Of a stretch of 64,000 nucleotides of DNA, positions 11,696 to 23,299 are shown one piece after another. The position numbers and the translations under genes are program-made. The DNA is from Littorina saxatilis. Its lineage: Eukaryota; Mollusca; Gastropoda; Littorinimorpha; Littorinidae. Within the stretch, counting starts at the first letter, position 1, and every line of letters starts with the position of its first letter. Under the pieces are notes generated by a model that saw only the letters and a program-made list of their open reading frames with translations, had not been told where the DNA came from and searched no databases. The stretch covers positions 69,440,036 to 69,504,035 of the forward strand of contig NC_090261.1 of assembly GCF_037325665.1 (NCBI RefSeq), in the 5' to 3' direction.

Positions 11696-14600
11696 CACGA
11701 CCCTCGTCTCGATTCCCCCCTCTACGTTAAAACATTTAGTCAAAACTTGACTAAATGTAATAAAAAGGAGACAAACATATATTATGTTTTTTGTTGCATG
11801 TCTGTGTCATTATCTAACTGGAGTTCTACTGAATAAAGTAAAGATGATAATTCTTGTTGCTATTAAATTTACGTTATGATGATTTAAAGGACTGAAAATG
11901 CATGTCGCAAAATGGTACCCAGCTCTGGAGAACAACCCATGTCTCTATCTATGCGCTGTCTTTGTTGTTTTTTCTATTCTATTTTTTTCCCTTCAGAACA
12001 GTGAATATTATGCTTTGGCTAGAATACAGATTTGAAATCACCTCAAGAGCTATAAAGTTCAGTTTGGAGGTTGAATTGATGATACCACACGCTAGGACAT
12101 TGTCTTAGAATTAGTTTTTGAGCGTTCAATTATTCAAATCTAAAATGCTGTGTTAGGTAGTCTTTTGAGACTGTATATATATATTCTCCCATGGAAAATA
12201 TCTGTTTACGCTGTGTAATGCAAAATGAGTAAGTGTTCACTAGATTACAGATTTAAATTCCTGAATCCAATGTTTTTCATCTGTCTAAACAAATGCGTAC
12301 CAACCAGCACTGAATAAAATAATGACAACTGGAAGCCAGGACTCTTGACACAGAAGACTTGCCTGAGGATACTCTTCACCAATTAAAATTCACTTTAACA
12401 AATCAGAATATTTATGGAGATTTTTCAAGCAAATTATTGCAGATGTGTCTAGATTACAGCACAACAAATAATTATTACCCCTGAACTGACCTTATAATTA
12501 AATTTGCCAGAAAAACGTCTTCAAAAATGTTTCTTCCCTTCTTGACGAGAAGGCAGGTTGGAAGACAGTTTTGTTTGACGATCTTGAGCTTTAGAATCAA
12601 CCATTTTGGTGTGAAAATCTCAATAAGACTTCATATAATGGCAACAGTATCGGCTTTCAAGGTCATCCTGGGAGAGAAAAAAAAATGGCAACAAAAATAA
12701 AATACAAAAAATCCAAGCACACAAACAAAAATGTTCTCATAGGCTCTGTTATAATAACAATAATAACAAGAAATTCCTCCGAGGTAGGAAAAACACCCCC
12801 GTCCTTACCATTCTCACTACCACCAACTGAGAAGGTTATTTCCCTTTGACCATTAATATGTCCCTCTATAAGTCCTTGTAGAATCTTAATCCACCAATAA
12901 CTCCCTAACCGTGTGTTTGACTGGTCCCAATTTTTGTAAGGACCGTCTCAGGAATGTATAGAACCTGTTCACCAAGTTTGGTGACGATCGGTCCGTTCAT
13001 TCTTGAGATCTATATGCGAACACAAACACACAAACAAACAAACAAAACAAACAAACAAACAAACAAACAAACAAACACATCGACCGAATCCTATACACAC
13101 CCCTATACCGGGGGTGTAATAATACGAGAATTTATAACGCGCACATGTATATCTCACCACAAGGCGACTCAAGGCGCACTCATACACATTCTTTTGCATT
13201 GATAACTCATGCACAGTCATATACACTTACGCATAAATTACATGAAGATGACATTGTACATATACATGTACGTAAGACTTTTGACATGTACACAGGTACA
13301 ACTTTATTTAACTTCAGATAACAAGGTGCTGATCAGATTGCACGATCCTACAGCAGCTGAAAGTTGGAATGTAAATTTAGCATTTGCTTGCATGTGCCCT
13401 AAATGTGAAGGAGAGTTCAACATAAAGCTAGCAAACTTTGACAGTGCATTTTAACAGGCAGTCTCTAAAATCGCTGGAGCCAGGTCACATTTTCAACAAA
13501 TATAGGTGTATAAATATCCACTCTCAAAGTTGATACACGTTGCCTTGACAACTGCATTCTAATCTAGATTTTTTGTTAAAATACCTTTTTTTCCATCAAT
13601 ATGATAGATTGTGTTGAATCTAAATTAAGCACAATAGTCATGTCAAATTTTTACAAGACTTAAGAAAGGTAGGCATATCAGCCCAGTCATACCAGTTTTA
13701 CGTAATTCAAGTGCCCCTCAAGAGAGTCCTTCATTTTGAAGACATGTACCCTGTGACTTGTTCTTGAGCTTTGATCTATAGCTGGCAAGTTAAATGGTGC
13801 AATCTTTTTCCCACCAAGCCACGGTATTGATTTTAATCTTGTAATATATAGTGAGAGAAAGTAACACAGCGCTGAGTTCAATTTGATGTAAATGAAGAGT
13901 TGAATGAAGTCATTCTTTGGTCTGGGTGTTGCATTTACATCTATCCTGGGAAGCTCAAGACTGGACACTATTTAACTCTCGATTAAAAAACAGATATTTG
14001 TTTTTATTTTGGGGGTGTTTAATCAGTTCAGTTAATCAAACAACCTTCCACAGCGCCCAGACTTGTGTTTTGAGGATCAACACAGATTTTGACCTCATGG
14101 ATGTAAGAGCTGCTTTCTTTGCTTTGTCAATCAACACCAGGTTCAGATGCAGACCCAAAGCCCTCACAACCCCTACAACGGCATGTGGGATTGTATCAAG
14201 TCCATCTCACAACAAAAAATAGTGAGTACTAGTACAAAGGCCCTAGTTTTCTCTTGACCCTGGAGTGGTAGGTGGGCTCTTACCTCCATTGTCAAGGGGT
14301 ATTGATTAAGCTCTTAAAGGCACAGTCAGCCTCCCGTAAACCATCACAGACACTGTCAGGCTTTTACACACAGTACGAACACCCTTTCATTTAAACACTC
14401 ACCGCTTGAGAACATCCTAGGTGCTCTCCGTAAAGAACGAGCAATTTTCAAAGAGTTTATTATTGCGTGGTTCATCTTACCCCTAAGCCATCGTGAACCC
14501 GTGTTTGTTTGTTTGTTCGTTCATGGACTGAAACTCCGACGGCTTTTACGTGTATGACCGTTTTTCTCCGCCATTTAGGCAGCCATACGCCGCTTTCGGA

Positions 14601-16346
14601 GGAAGCATGCTGGGTATTTTCGTGTTTCTATAACCCACCGAACTCTGACATGGATTACAGGATCTTTTTCGTGCGCACTTGGTCTTGTGCTTGCGTGTAC
14701 ACACGGGGTTGTTCGGACACCAAGGAGAGTCTGCACACAAAGTTGACTCTGAGAAATAAATCTCTCGCCGAACGTGGGGACGAACTCACGCTGACAGCGG
14801 CCAACTGGATACAAATCCAGCGCGCTACCGACTGAGCTACATCCCTGCCCCGTGAACCCGTGTGATCCAGTTTCCTTTTTTTCACAATTTAGTGGTCAGT
14901 TTGTGATTTCAATGCGACTCGCTGAAACTTAGTAAGCTTATCTGCAATAGCACGTTATTGTGTACCTCTGAATCTAAAACGCTACGAACTAGAGCGGTGG
15001 CGGTTGACCGTTCAGAGGAACTGGCGCTATGCAGAACCGTCGTCTGCTACGAGAAAGATGTTTTGCGTCAGTGACACGTTTCCGGGCTTTTCTTTTTTCA
15101 AACTTTCAAATTGTACTGATCTTGTCTTGATGAAAAAAGAATTCTTTTATTTATGATTTAAGAATGTTTGTGTAACAAGCTGTCAATTTATTAGTCGAAC
15201 CTGCCGTTAAGACCACCTGTCTAAGGAGACCACCCCAAAGTAACCCCAAGGGTTTTTGAGTCACTTGAGAAAAAGTGACTCTATGTAATCGGTCAGTGTT
15301 AGTCTGTCCGGCCGGCCGTCCGGCCGGCCGTCCGTAGACACCACCTTAACGTTGGACTTTTCTCGGAAACTATCAAAGCGATCGGGCTCATATTTTGTTT
15401 AGTCGTGACCTCCAATGACCTCTACACTTTAACGATGGTTTCGTTGACCTTTGACCTTTTTCAAGGTCACAGGTCAGCGTCAAAGGAAAAATTAGACATT
15501 TTATATCTTTGACAAAGTTCATCGGATGTGATTGAAACTTTGTAGGATTATTCTTTACATCAAAGTATTTACATCTGTAGCCTTTTACGAACGTTATCAG
15601 AAAAACAAGGGAGATAACTAGCCTTTTCTGTTCGGCAACACACAACTTAACGTTGGGCTTTTCTCGGAAACTATAAAAGTGACCGGGCTCAAATTTTATG
15701 TGAACGTGACTCCCAGTGACCTCTACACTTTGACGTCTGCTTTGGTGACCTTTGACCTTTTTCAAGGTCACAGGTATGTCTTGAAGGAAAAAAATTGAAA
15801 TATCATATCTCTGAAACTATTCATCGGATTTGATTCAAACTTTATAGGATTATTCTTTACATCAAATTATTTACATCTGTATTGTGTTGTGAATAGCAAT
15901 TTCTTCCTGTCCATCTGATGCCTCATATAATATTCAGAACTGCGAAAGTGACTCGATCGAGCGTTTGCTCTTCTTGTTACTATATAAATGACCTGTGTAA
16001 AGAGACCACCTGCCTGTCGAGACCAAAGACCACCCAATTTCAGTCCCAAAACACGGTTTCAACCTGTCGCGGGAGACCACCCGACGTCTTTTCCAAAACA
16101 TCACTTCATATTATAGGGCCGAACATGGGGTCAAGTATGGTCCATGACAGTTTTAGAGTCTGACCTGATCTCATTGAGGCTTGACAGTCAACCACCTCAC
16201 TTTCCAAAAAAACCCATCCCGGCCACAGTAAGCCCCTGTGCGTCATGACCGCTAATTGCCATCGCTGGTCTGTGACGAGTGCAAAGCGGTTTTTATCTTA
16301 CATCACCCGACCATCCACATGGCTGACCAAGAAAGCAGTGAACAAC

Positions 16347-16385
<39 letters not shown>

Positions 16386-19300
16386 TGTGTGGGGCTGTGT
16401 GTATGGCTGTATGAGTGGCTTTGTGAGTGACTTCCACACGTGAAAAGAGTGTTTCTACGGTGTAGCAGGAGCCGGGTTTGCGTGTGTGTGACGTGTAACA
16501 CTATGCTCAAGTGTTTCTGGGAAGTGGGAGTTTGCCAAATGGCGAACCTGTCTAAGAAGACCACCTGTCTAAAGAGACCACTTTTTCTCAGTCCCTTGGC
16601 ACGGTGTGTCAACTGATTCCGTTCATACACCGGATGTTTCCGTTCATTTCTTTATTTGGTGTTTAACGTCGTTTACTTTTATGTTTCCGTTCATTCGCAG
16701 GATGTTTCCGTTCATGCAGCCTAATTTTTGTCACTTGCTTGGGGAAAAAACATGGCGGTAAGTTGTGTGGGCAGCGCGCTTTTGTGATATTGCAAGAATA
16801 AGGTAGCTAATTGGCCACAGTCGCATGTTGTTGCACTCATGAACAATGTGAATTATCAATCAATCAATCAATCAATCAATGACGCTTATATCGCGCATAT
16901 TCCGTGGGTACAGTTCTAGGCGCTCTGCAGTGATGCCGTGTGAGATGAAATTTTATACGGCCAGTAGATTGCAGCCATTTCGGCGCATATTTACCTTTCA
17001 CGGCCTATTATTCCAAGTCACACGGGTATAGGTAGACAATTATTAACTGTGCCTAAGCAATTTTGCCAGGAAAGACCCTTTTGTCAATCGTGGGATCTTT
17101 AACGTGCACACCCAATGTAGTGTACACGGGGGGAGGGTTCGGACACCGAAGAGAGTCTGCACACAAAGTTGACTCTGAAATAAATTTCCGCCGAACCTGG
17201 GATCGAACTCACGCTGACAGCGGCCAACTGAATACAAATCCAGCGCGCTACCAACTGAAATTATGGGCAATTCATATGAATTATGGGTAATTCACATGAA
17301 TTATGGGTAATTCATAAGTTGAATTAGGGGTATTAAAATGCTAATTGCACAAGCTTTCTACCAAAATCACGAACGTCATGAAAAGCGTACGAACGAAAAC
17401 AATGTGATGAAAATGGTATGAACGGACACATTTTCTCATCCAAAACAGTACGAACGGACACATAACTGTTTTTTGCAAATTCAACTCATCGTATGGTTTG
17501 GTTTGTTTGTTTGCTTAACGCCCAGCCGACCACGAAGGGCCATATCAGGGCAGTGCTGCTTTGACATTTAACCTTTGCCGTGCTTCCTGGGTTCACCTGT
17601 ACCCAGAGACACACTAAAATCATTGTAACTCTGGAACCATTAAAGGTATCGTTTTGAAATTTTAAGTATCTCTCACACACCTAATTTGCTCTCTGTCTGC
17701 ACATTTTTAGTGTGTACATGACAAAACATTAAAATTAATTGATTATGATAATTTACATAAACACTACCGATGGCGCGGGTTCACACAAACCCATACTTTT
17801 AAAGAGTAGTAGTGATTGTAACTATCCCTCTGCCGACGGCGCGGGTTCTGCTACACCCATAATTACCGAAGCGGCAGAACAGTGTCTGTCTGCCTGTTTG
17901 TCTCCAAGAGACTGTCTGTCTCTCTGTCTGTCTGTCCGTATCTCTCTGTCTGTATGTCTGTTGTCAGTTGCTCTGTCTGTCTGTCTGTCTATCTGTCTAT
18001 CTGTCTATTCGTCTATCTGACTGTGTCTATCTGACTCTCTGTCTCTCTCTCTGTGTCTCTCTCTCTCTCTCTGTCTCTCTCTCTCTTAGTCTCTCTCTCT
18101 GTCTCTCTCTCTTAGTCTCTCTCTCTGTCTCTCTTTCTTAGTCTCTCTCTCTCTCTTTCTTAGTCTCTCTCTCTCTCTTTCTTAGTCTCTCTCTCTCTCT
18201 TTCTTAGTCTCTCTCTCTCTTTCTTAGTCTCTCTCTCTCTCTCTTTCTTAGTCTCTCTCTCTTTCTTAGTCTCTCTCTTTCAGTCTTAGTCTCTCTCTCT
18301 CTTTCTTAATCTCTCTCTCTCTTTCTTAGTCTCTCTCTCTCTTTCTTAGTCTCTCTCTCTCTTTCTTAGTCTCTCTCTCTCTCTTTCTTAGTCTCTCTCT
18401 CTCTTTCTTAGTCTCTCTCACTTTCTTAGTCTCTCTCTCTTTCTTAGTCTCTCTCTCTCTCTCTTTCTTAGTCTCTCTCTCTCTCTCTCTTTCTTAGTCT
18501 CTCTCTCTCTCTTTCTTAGTCTCTCTCTCTTTCTTAGTCTCTCTCTCTCTCTTTCTTAGTCTCTCTCTCTCTCTTTCTTAGTCTCTCTCTCTCTTTCTTA
18601 GTCTCTCTCTCTCTCTTTCTTAGTCTCTCTCTCTTTCTTAGTCTCTCTCTTTCTTAGTCTCTCTCTCTCTTCTTAATCTCTCTCTCTTTCTTAGTCTCTC
18701 TCTCTCTTTCTTAGTCTCTCTCTCTTTCTTAGTCTCTCTCTCTCTTTCTTAGTCTCTCTCTTTCTTAGTCTCTCTCTCTCTTTCTTAGTCTCTCTCTCTC
18801 TCTTTCTTAGTCTCTCTCTCTCTTTCTTAGTCTCTCTCTCTCTTTCTTAGTCTCTCTCTCTTTCTTAGTCTCTCTCTCTCTCTTTCTTAGTCTCTCTCTC
18901 TCTCACTTTCTTAGTCTCTCTCTCTCTCTTTCTTAGTCTCTCTCTCTCTCTCTTTCTTAGTCTCTCTCTCTTTCTTAGTCTCTCTCTCTCTCTCTCTCTC
19001 TCTTTCTTAGTCTCTCTCTCTCTCTCTCTTTCTTAGTCTCTCTCTCTCTTTCTTAGTCTCTCTCTCTCTCTTTCTTAGTCTCTCTCTCTCTCTTTCTTAG
19101 TCTCTCTCTCTTTTTTAGTCTCTCTTTCTCTTTCTTAGTCTCTCTCTCTCTCTTTCTTAGTCTCTCTCTTTATTAGTCTCTCTCTCTTTCTTAGTCTCTC
19201 TCTCTCTCTTTCTTAGTCTCTCTCTCTCTCTCACTTTCTTAGTCTCTCTCTCTTTCTTTCTTTCTTAGTCTCTCTCTCTCTCTCTTTCTTAGTCTCTCTC

Positions 19301-21607
19301 TCTCTCTCTTTCTTAGTCTCTCTTTCTTAGTCTCTCTCTCTCTCTTTCTTAGTCTCTCTCTTTCTTAGTCTGTCTCTCTCTCTCTCTCTCTTAGTCTCTC
19401 CCTCTCTTTCTTAGTCTCTCTCTCTCTTTCTTAGTCTCTCTCTCTCTCTCTCTCAGTCTCTCTCTCTCTTTCTTAGTCTCTCTCTCTTTCTTTCTTAGTC
19501 TCTCTCTCTCTCTCTTAGTCTCTCTCTCTCTCTTTCTTAGTCTCTCTCTCTCTTTCTTAGTCTCTCTCTTTCTTAGTCTCTCTCTCTTTCTTAGTCTCTC
19601 TCTCTTTCTTAGTCTCTCTCTCTTTCTTAGTCTCTCTCTCTCTTTCTTAGTCTCTCTCTTTCTTAGTCTCTCTCTCTCTTTCTTAGTCTCTCTCTCTCTC
19701 TTTCTTAGTCTCTCTCTCTCTCTTTCTTAGTCTCTCTCTCTCTCTCTCTTTCGTAGTCTCTCAGTCTCTCTCAGTCTCTCCCTCCCCCTCTCCCTCCCCT
19801 GCAAGAAGTTGGTGAAGGGAGAAACTCGATGCACCCACTGAAGTAGCGCTGTGGGTTTCCCTGAACCCACCCCGTCGTTAGAGAAATAAACGGTAAAAAC
19901 CCTCTTTCAAATGTATGGGTTCAGACAAACCCGCATCGTCGTTAGAGAAATAAACGGTAAAAACCCTCTTTCAAATGTATGGGTTCAGACAAACCCGCAT
20001 CGTTGGGCGTGTGTAGTCAAAAGCGGCATCCGGCAAAGGTTAACATGCGCCACACACAAGACAGAAGTCGCAGCACAGGCCTCATGTCTCATCCAGTCAC
20101 ATTATTCTGACACCGGACCAACCAGTCCTAGCACTAACCCCATAATGCCAGACGCCAGGCGGAGCAGCCACTAGATTGCCAATTTTAAAGTCTTAGGTAT
20201 GACCCGGCCGGGGTTCGAACCCATGACCTCCCGATCACGGGGCGGACGCCTTACCACTAGGCCAACCGTGCCGGTATCTTATGGTTCACATAGGTCCAAT
20301 ATCACACCCATTCGTACTTTGTGCTATTTGAAGACCATTGGAACACACAGAACTTGTAGTGGGGGCCTGTTTCACTCTGATCTAACGAATGTGCACGAAC
20401 GGAAACGCTTTTCGTACGAACGGAAACATGCACTTTTGTACGAACGGAAACATGGTGTATGAACGGAATCTGCATGTTTTCAAAAGACAAGTGATTGTAC
20501 AAAAGCCATGGGTTTCTATAAACTTCTGTTCAAGCGAAATGTCGTAACAGGCAATGGTTTTGGTGATCATGTGCAAATCAGGGGTCAGATTCAATAACAG
20601 AGCGAGAAAAACAAGAAAATTAAAAAAAAGAAGGCAATTCTGCCACGTTCGGCTCACGTGTGTTATCATGAAGATTACTAGCACCTTGGTACTTATCGTA
20701 CACATAGCCTAACCAATTAGCTACCTTATTCTTGCAATATCACAAAAGCGCGCTGCCCACACGACTTACCGCCACGTTTTTTTCCCAAGCAAGTGCCGAA
20801 AATAAGGCTGTATGAACGGAAACATCCTGTGGATGAACGGAAACATCCGGTGTATGAACGGAATCAGTTGACACACCGTGCTGGGGTGGTCTCTTTAGAC
20901 AGGTTCGACTGTATTTAGATTTTAAAAGTTAGGTCTAGCACCAAAACTGATTGTCCGTCCGGATAGTCCACGAAAATAAATTCTTTGAAAATGTCTCACT
21001 CTCGACAGAAAGCAGCCAGGATGTTGAGCCTTCAAATGTTAGTATGCTTGCACTGTATGTAGAGGCTCGGGGAGCTCAGTGATGGTTTACAGGAGGCTTA
21101 CTGTGCCTTTAACATGGGAATGGAAGGTTGGTCAGCTGAGATACAGGGCCTCCTCTCACAAAGTCATCTTTATCAGAGACTGTTGAAGCTCAAAAGTCGT
21201 ATTAGGGACTGCGGTTAGCTCCCCCACCCACCCTCAATTACTTTATTATTTTGTTTTGCTGGGATATCCAGGTCTATTCCTCAGTTGCCTGTTGTAAATA
21301 TTATGATTTGAATTTATGTTATGCAAAATGCACAAAAAATACTGATGTGAATTGACTTACTTTGACTTATTCCTGTAGACTCCCTGTGGAGCATAGGGCC
21401 GCCTTCTCTGTTGCGGTTTCTGTAGCAAGTTGTTTTTTTGGCGGGGTGGAGTTGCTAACCCCACGCCCAACCCTCCTCCTTTATCCGGGCTTGGGACCGG
21501 CTGAAAGACCTTGAGGGTGCATCCAGGCGGAGTTCTGATGTGAATTGAATCTTGTAAAATGTTTATGAAGATTGGAAAACAAGAGATGGAGAGGGAAGGG
21601 GAAGAAA

Positions 21608-21670
<63 letters not shown>

Positions 21671-23299
21671 TCCGTGTGTACATGAATTCGAACAAAGCAG
21701 ACTTCTGAGTTTATTCCAAACACACTGTTTTTCTTTTCAGCGTCATGGATTTTTTCGTGGAATGTCATTTCCACTTGTCTCATTCGGCTTCCTGAACTCC
21801 ACATTTTTTGGGATGTATGGCCACATTCTACAGATGCTCGGGCACAACGATCGGGACACCGCAGAACCACATTTCATGCATACATTTGCTGCTGGCTTTC
21901 TGGCGACGCTTCCCACAGTGTTCATGGCAACCCCCATCGATGTCATCAAGGTCACACTTCAGTCACAGATAGAGCATGAGATTTGCCCTGAAACCGGTAA
22001 TTCAATTTGAATTAGTTGACTGATGAGCTGATATTAACAGCCTGACTTGGGAGGGTTGGTGAAGTGACGTGTTAAGTTCATAAGGAAATTGTAAGGCTTC
22101 GTTTTCACAAAAGTGTTAACTGTAGAACTTGCTAAACATTATCCTTTCTTTACTTCTGGCAAAAATGTATGGCTGACAGGCATACAGTTCTTGCCCATAG
22201 AGGTGGCACAGAGTTTGGTGTTCAACCATTGTATTTTCACTGATTTTTTCCCAGTCTGCGGTGTCACAGAATACTGTTTGTCACCAAGCAAACTGTTCAC
22301 TTTCTCAACACGTTTTTTGCTGGGCTTTAAAACATCTGTTCACAGACTTCTACAAGTCAAGTCTAGCTCATGAAGTTCGATAAGATTATAATAATAATGA
22401 GAGCTTGAGTGCAGTAAACTGTGCTCTGCGCGCTTTACAAAAAAAACATACTATTTAAACATAAAATACATATATAAAATACATGTACATCCTAACAAAA
22501 ATGACGTAACAATAAACTTACAGCTGGTGGCAAGTCTCAAATTGAAGAGCTGAGAGACAAATTCCAACAATAACTCTGTCGGGTTTGTATGGGTTGTGGG
22601 AGACTGACCTTTTTTTTTCCCGTGTGTTTCGGGCACACCCCTCACTAGTGATTGGTCCCTTCATTGTTTATCTGCCGTTTTGCAAGAAAAGGTAACTCTT
22701 CTACAAACCCGACGGAGTTGTTTCTGAAAATCGTCTATTCTGTGAAGGTAGACCTAGTCTGGCAGCCATACATGTTTGCTCATTTGGAGTACATGTATCA
22801 TTCTTCTCTTTCAGGTAAAAAGGTGAAGGTGAGATTTTACAATGGTCCATTCGACGCAATCAAGGATATACTGCAGAAGGGTGGCATTCGAGGTATATTC
22901 CGTGGTTTCTGGGTGCAGCTGGCACGAGACAGTCCTGCCAACGCTGTGTATATGTCTTTCTATGAGGTGGTGGCATACGAAGCGTCTCAGGTTGTTCCCT
23001 CTGTGCCTTCCCCACTTGTGAACTTCGTCAGCGGGGGTCTAGCGGGCGTTGTCAGCTGGCTTGTCATCATGCCGCTCGATGTGATCAAGAGCCGCATGCA
23101 GGCAGACACGCGCCAGAAATACTACACAGGATTCTGGGACTGTGCGAAGAAGGCGTACAGCCAGGAGGGCTATAGGGTGTTTTACCGTGGAACACTAGCT
23201 GTTGCACTGAGAGCGTTCCCAGTGAACGCAGTTACTCTAATGGTCTACACTGAAGTTCTGATATACATGAATTCAAATGGCGAAACTGACTCTGATTGA
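9012..23299 (+). CDS. Mitochondrial solute carrier, SLC25A45/47/48 group
   Basis: Inner-membrane carrier of the SLC25 family, 304 residues from five exons: 9012-9060, 10347-10390, 14141-14221, 21741-21996 and 22815-23299. Every junction is GT-AG and keeps frame. The three family signatures are present: PLDTVK near residue 26, PIDVIK near 123 and PLDVIK near 230. Each begins the loop after an odd-numbered helix of the six-helix fold. The stretch FFRGMSFPL resembles the SLC25A45/48 subgroup, whose members have been linked to choline and methylated amino-acid transport; the substrate of this one is inferred only at subgroup level. The start is chosen because MAGTNLINDYVAGAIGG matches the usual N-terminus. 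Intron 3 is 7.5 kb and filled with nested repeats. The gene converges on POLR3F. Confidence 0.93.
9061..10346 (+). other. SLC25 intron 1
   Basis: Spliced GTGAGA to CTTCAG. Contains short CA and TG tracts near 9590-9665 and otherwise unique AT-rich sequence. No other gene was seen. Confidence 0.8.
10871..11760 (+). mobile_element. ATTTAGTCAAG-ended element, copy B, uninterrupted
   Basis: Full-length copy (890 bp), from ACAAGTCGCGTAAGGCGAAA to ACTTGACTAAATGTAA. It carries the conserved block with AAGATCGGTCCGGTAGTTTG and a (CA)n tract near its end. This copy defines the empty site for the insertion in copy A. Confidence 0.8.
12768..13120. repeat. Interspersed repeat with ACACCCCCG ends
   Basis: ACACCCCCG at about 12791 faces its reverse complement CGGGGGTGT at about 13110. 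Inside lies a GGTGACGATCGGTCCG block followed by (ACAA)n. Inverted ends and lack of coding suggest a small DNA element; the outer boundaries are approximate. Confidence 0.45.
14505..14850 (-). mobile_element. tRNA-headed SINE with 13-bp target duplication
   Basis: On the - strand it starts at 14850 with a tRNA-like head (A-box TAGCTCAGTCGGTAGCGCG, B-box GAGTTCGTCCC). It continues with the CAAGACCAAGTGCGCACG body and ends in (AACA)n. CGTGAACCCGTGT flanks both ends (14492-14504 and 14851-14863). The perfect duplication suggests a fairly recent insertion. Confidence 0.85.
15258..15954. mobile_element. Element with GAGTCACTT inverted ends and an internal duplication
   Basis: Starts GAGTCACTTGAGAAAAAG and ends AAGTGACTC. 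Two internal units of about 290 bp repeat a block containing GACCTTTGACCTTTTTCAAG. Non-coding in all frames apart from one 127-codon frame, which merely follows the repeat. Confidence 0.5.
16537..16812 (+). repeat. Left arm of a large inverted repeat with TTTCCGTTCAT motifs
   Basis: CGAACCTGTCTAA, GGCACGGTGTGTCAACTGA and several TTTCCGTTCAT motifs run to a block ending AATAAGGTAGCTAATTGG. The same order occurs reversed at 20702-20911. Arms of a DNA element with subterminal repeated motifs are the simplest reading. Confidence 0.6.
16862..17262 (-). mobile_element. tRNA-headed SINE with (ATTG)n tail, copy 1
   Basis: Full-length - strand copy. The tRNA-like head lies at the right (GTTGGTAGCGCGCTGG A-box region), then the body with ACGTTAAAGATCCCACG, then (ATTG)n reading out at 16862. 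AATTAT lies outside both ends and may be the target duplication. Confidence 0.8.
17263..17880. other. Interior of nested elements
   Basis: Opens with about three copies of a 20-bp unit around ATGGGTAATTCA, then single GTACGAACGGA-type motifs at 17380-17465. Nothing coding recognised. Confidence 0.4.
17881..19797. repeat. Pyrimidine array with acceptor-like unit, 1.9 kb
   Basis: (CTGT)n to about 18015, then roughly 100 irregular units of the form (TC)n-TTTCTTAG up to 19797. On the coding strand each unit is a long polypyrimidine tract followed by TAG, the shape of a 3' splice site. It lies 1.9 kb before the true exon 4 acceptor of the SLC25 gene. Confidence 0.9.
19870..20005. repeat. Tandem repeat of about 64 bp, two copies
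   Basis: The unit contains GTCGTTAGAGAAATAAACGG and GGGTTCAGACAAACCC. Two nearly identical copies are followed by a partial third. Confidence 0.8.
20037..20276 (-). mobile_element. tRNA-headed SINE, different family
   Basis: On the - strand a tRNA-like head (A-box TGGCCTAGTGGTAAGGCG, B-box GGGTTCGAACCCC) at 20276-20200 leads into a body unlike the other SINEs in the window. The head lacks a closing acceptor stem, so it is not a working tRNA. Confidence 0.65.
20395..20911 (-). repeat. Right arm of the large inverted repeat with TTTCCGTTC motifs
   Basis: Positions 20702-20911 mirror 16537-16812. Inside, 20395-20470 carries four CGAACGGAA motifs spaced 15-25 bp apart, of the kind expected for transposase binding sites. 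Confidence 0.6.
21612..21668. repeat. TG microsatellite
   Basis: (TG)n of about 57 bp, 70 bp upstream of SLC25 exon 4. Length variation here would change the distance to the exon 4 acceptor. Confidence 0.95.
22527..22745. mobile_element. GGGTTTGTATGGGTTG palindromic element, copy 1
   Basis: Left arm has ACTCTGTCGGGTTTGTATGG and the right arm carries CTACAAACCCGACGGAG, its partial mirror. Related copies lie at 59580, 60129 and 63532. It lies in SLC25 intron 4, close to exon 5. Confidence 0.55.

Larger units (their letters stand above)
10391..14140 (+). other. SLC25 intron 2
   Basis: Contains the element copy at 10871-11760, a repeat block at 12768-13120 and unique sequence. Two stretches around the inserted element (10600-10640 and 11905-11945) are inverted copies of each other, and two more (about 10540-10605 and 12115-12175) are direct copies. 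The insertion therefore probably landed inside an older repeat. Confidence 0.7.
15194..20911. mobile_element. TA-flanked inverted-repeat region, GTCGAACCTG ends
   Basis: TA-GTCGAACCTG on the left faces CAGGTTCGAC-TGTA on the right. The ends and TA flanks resemble Tc1/mariner-type short elements. The distance (5.7 kb) and internal repeats of the same end sequence near 16546 suggest several related copies merged or nested rather than one simple element. Confidence 0.4.
14318..21108. mobile_element. TTAA-flanked inverted-repeat element, 6.8 kb with later insertions
   Basis: Left end AGGCACAGTCAGCCTCC and right end (reversed) AGGCACAGTAAGCCTCC extend similarity about 30 bp into GTAAACCATCAC. Both are bordered by TTAA (14314-14317 and 21109-21112). 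TTAA duplication is the hallmark of the piggyBac and Kolobok superfamilies. No transposase frame remains, and most of the interior is other elements. It is likely a non-autonomous copy enlarged by nesting. Confidence 0.6.
14222..21740 (+). other. SLC25 intron 3, a nest of mobile elements
   Basis: Spliced GTGAGT to TTTTCAG, phase 0. Almost its whole length lies within a TTAA-flanked inverted-repeat pair, which contains two further inverted-repeat systems, three SINEs and a pyrimidine array. No host coding sequence was found in it. Confidence 0.85.

Noticed and set aside
15388-15771. 127-codon frame on the - strand
   Set aside because: It follows the duplicated units of the GAGTCACTT element and repeats with the same period.
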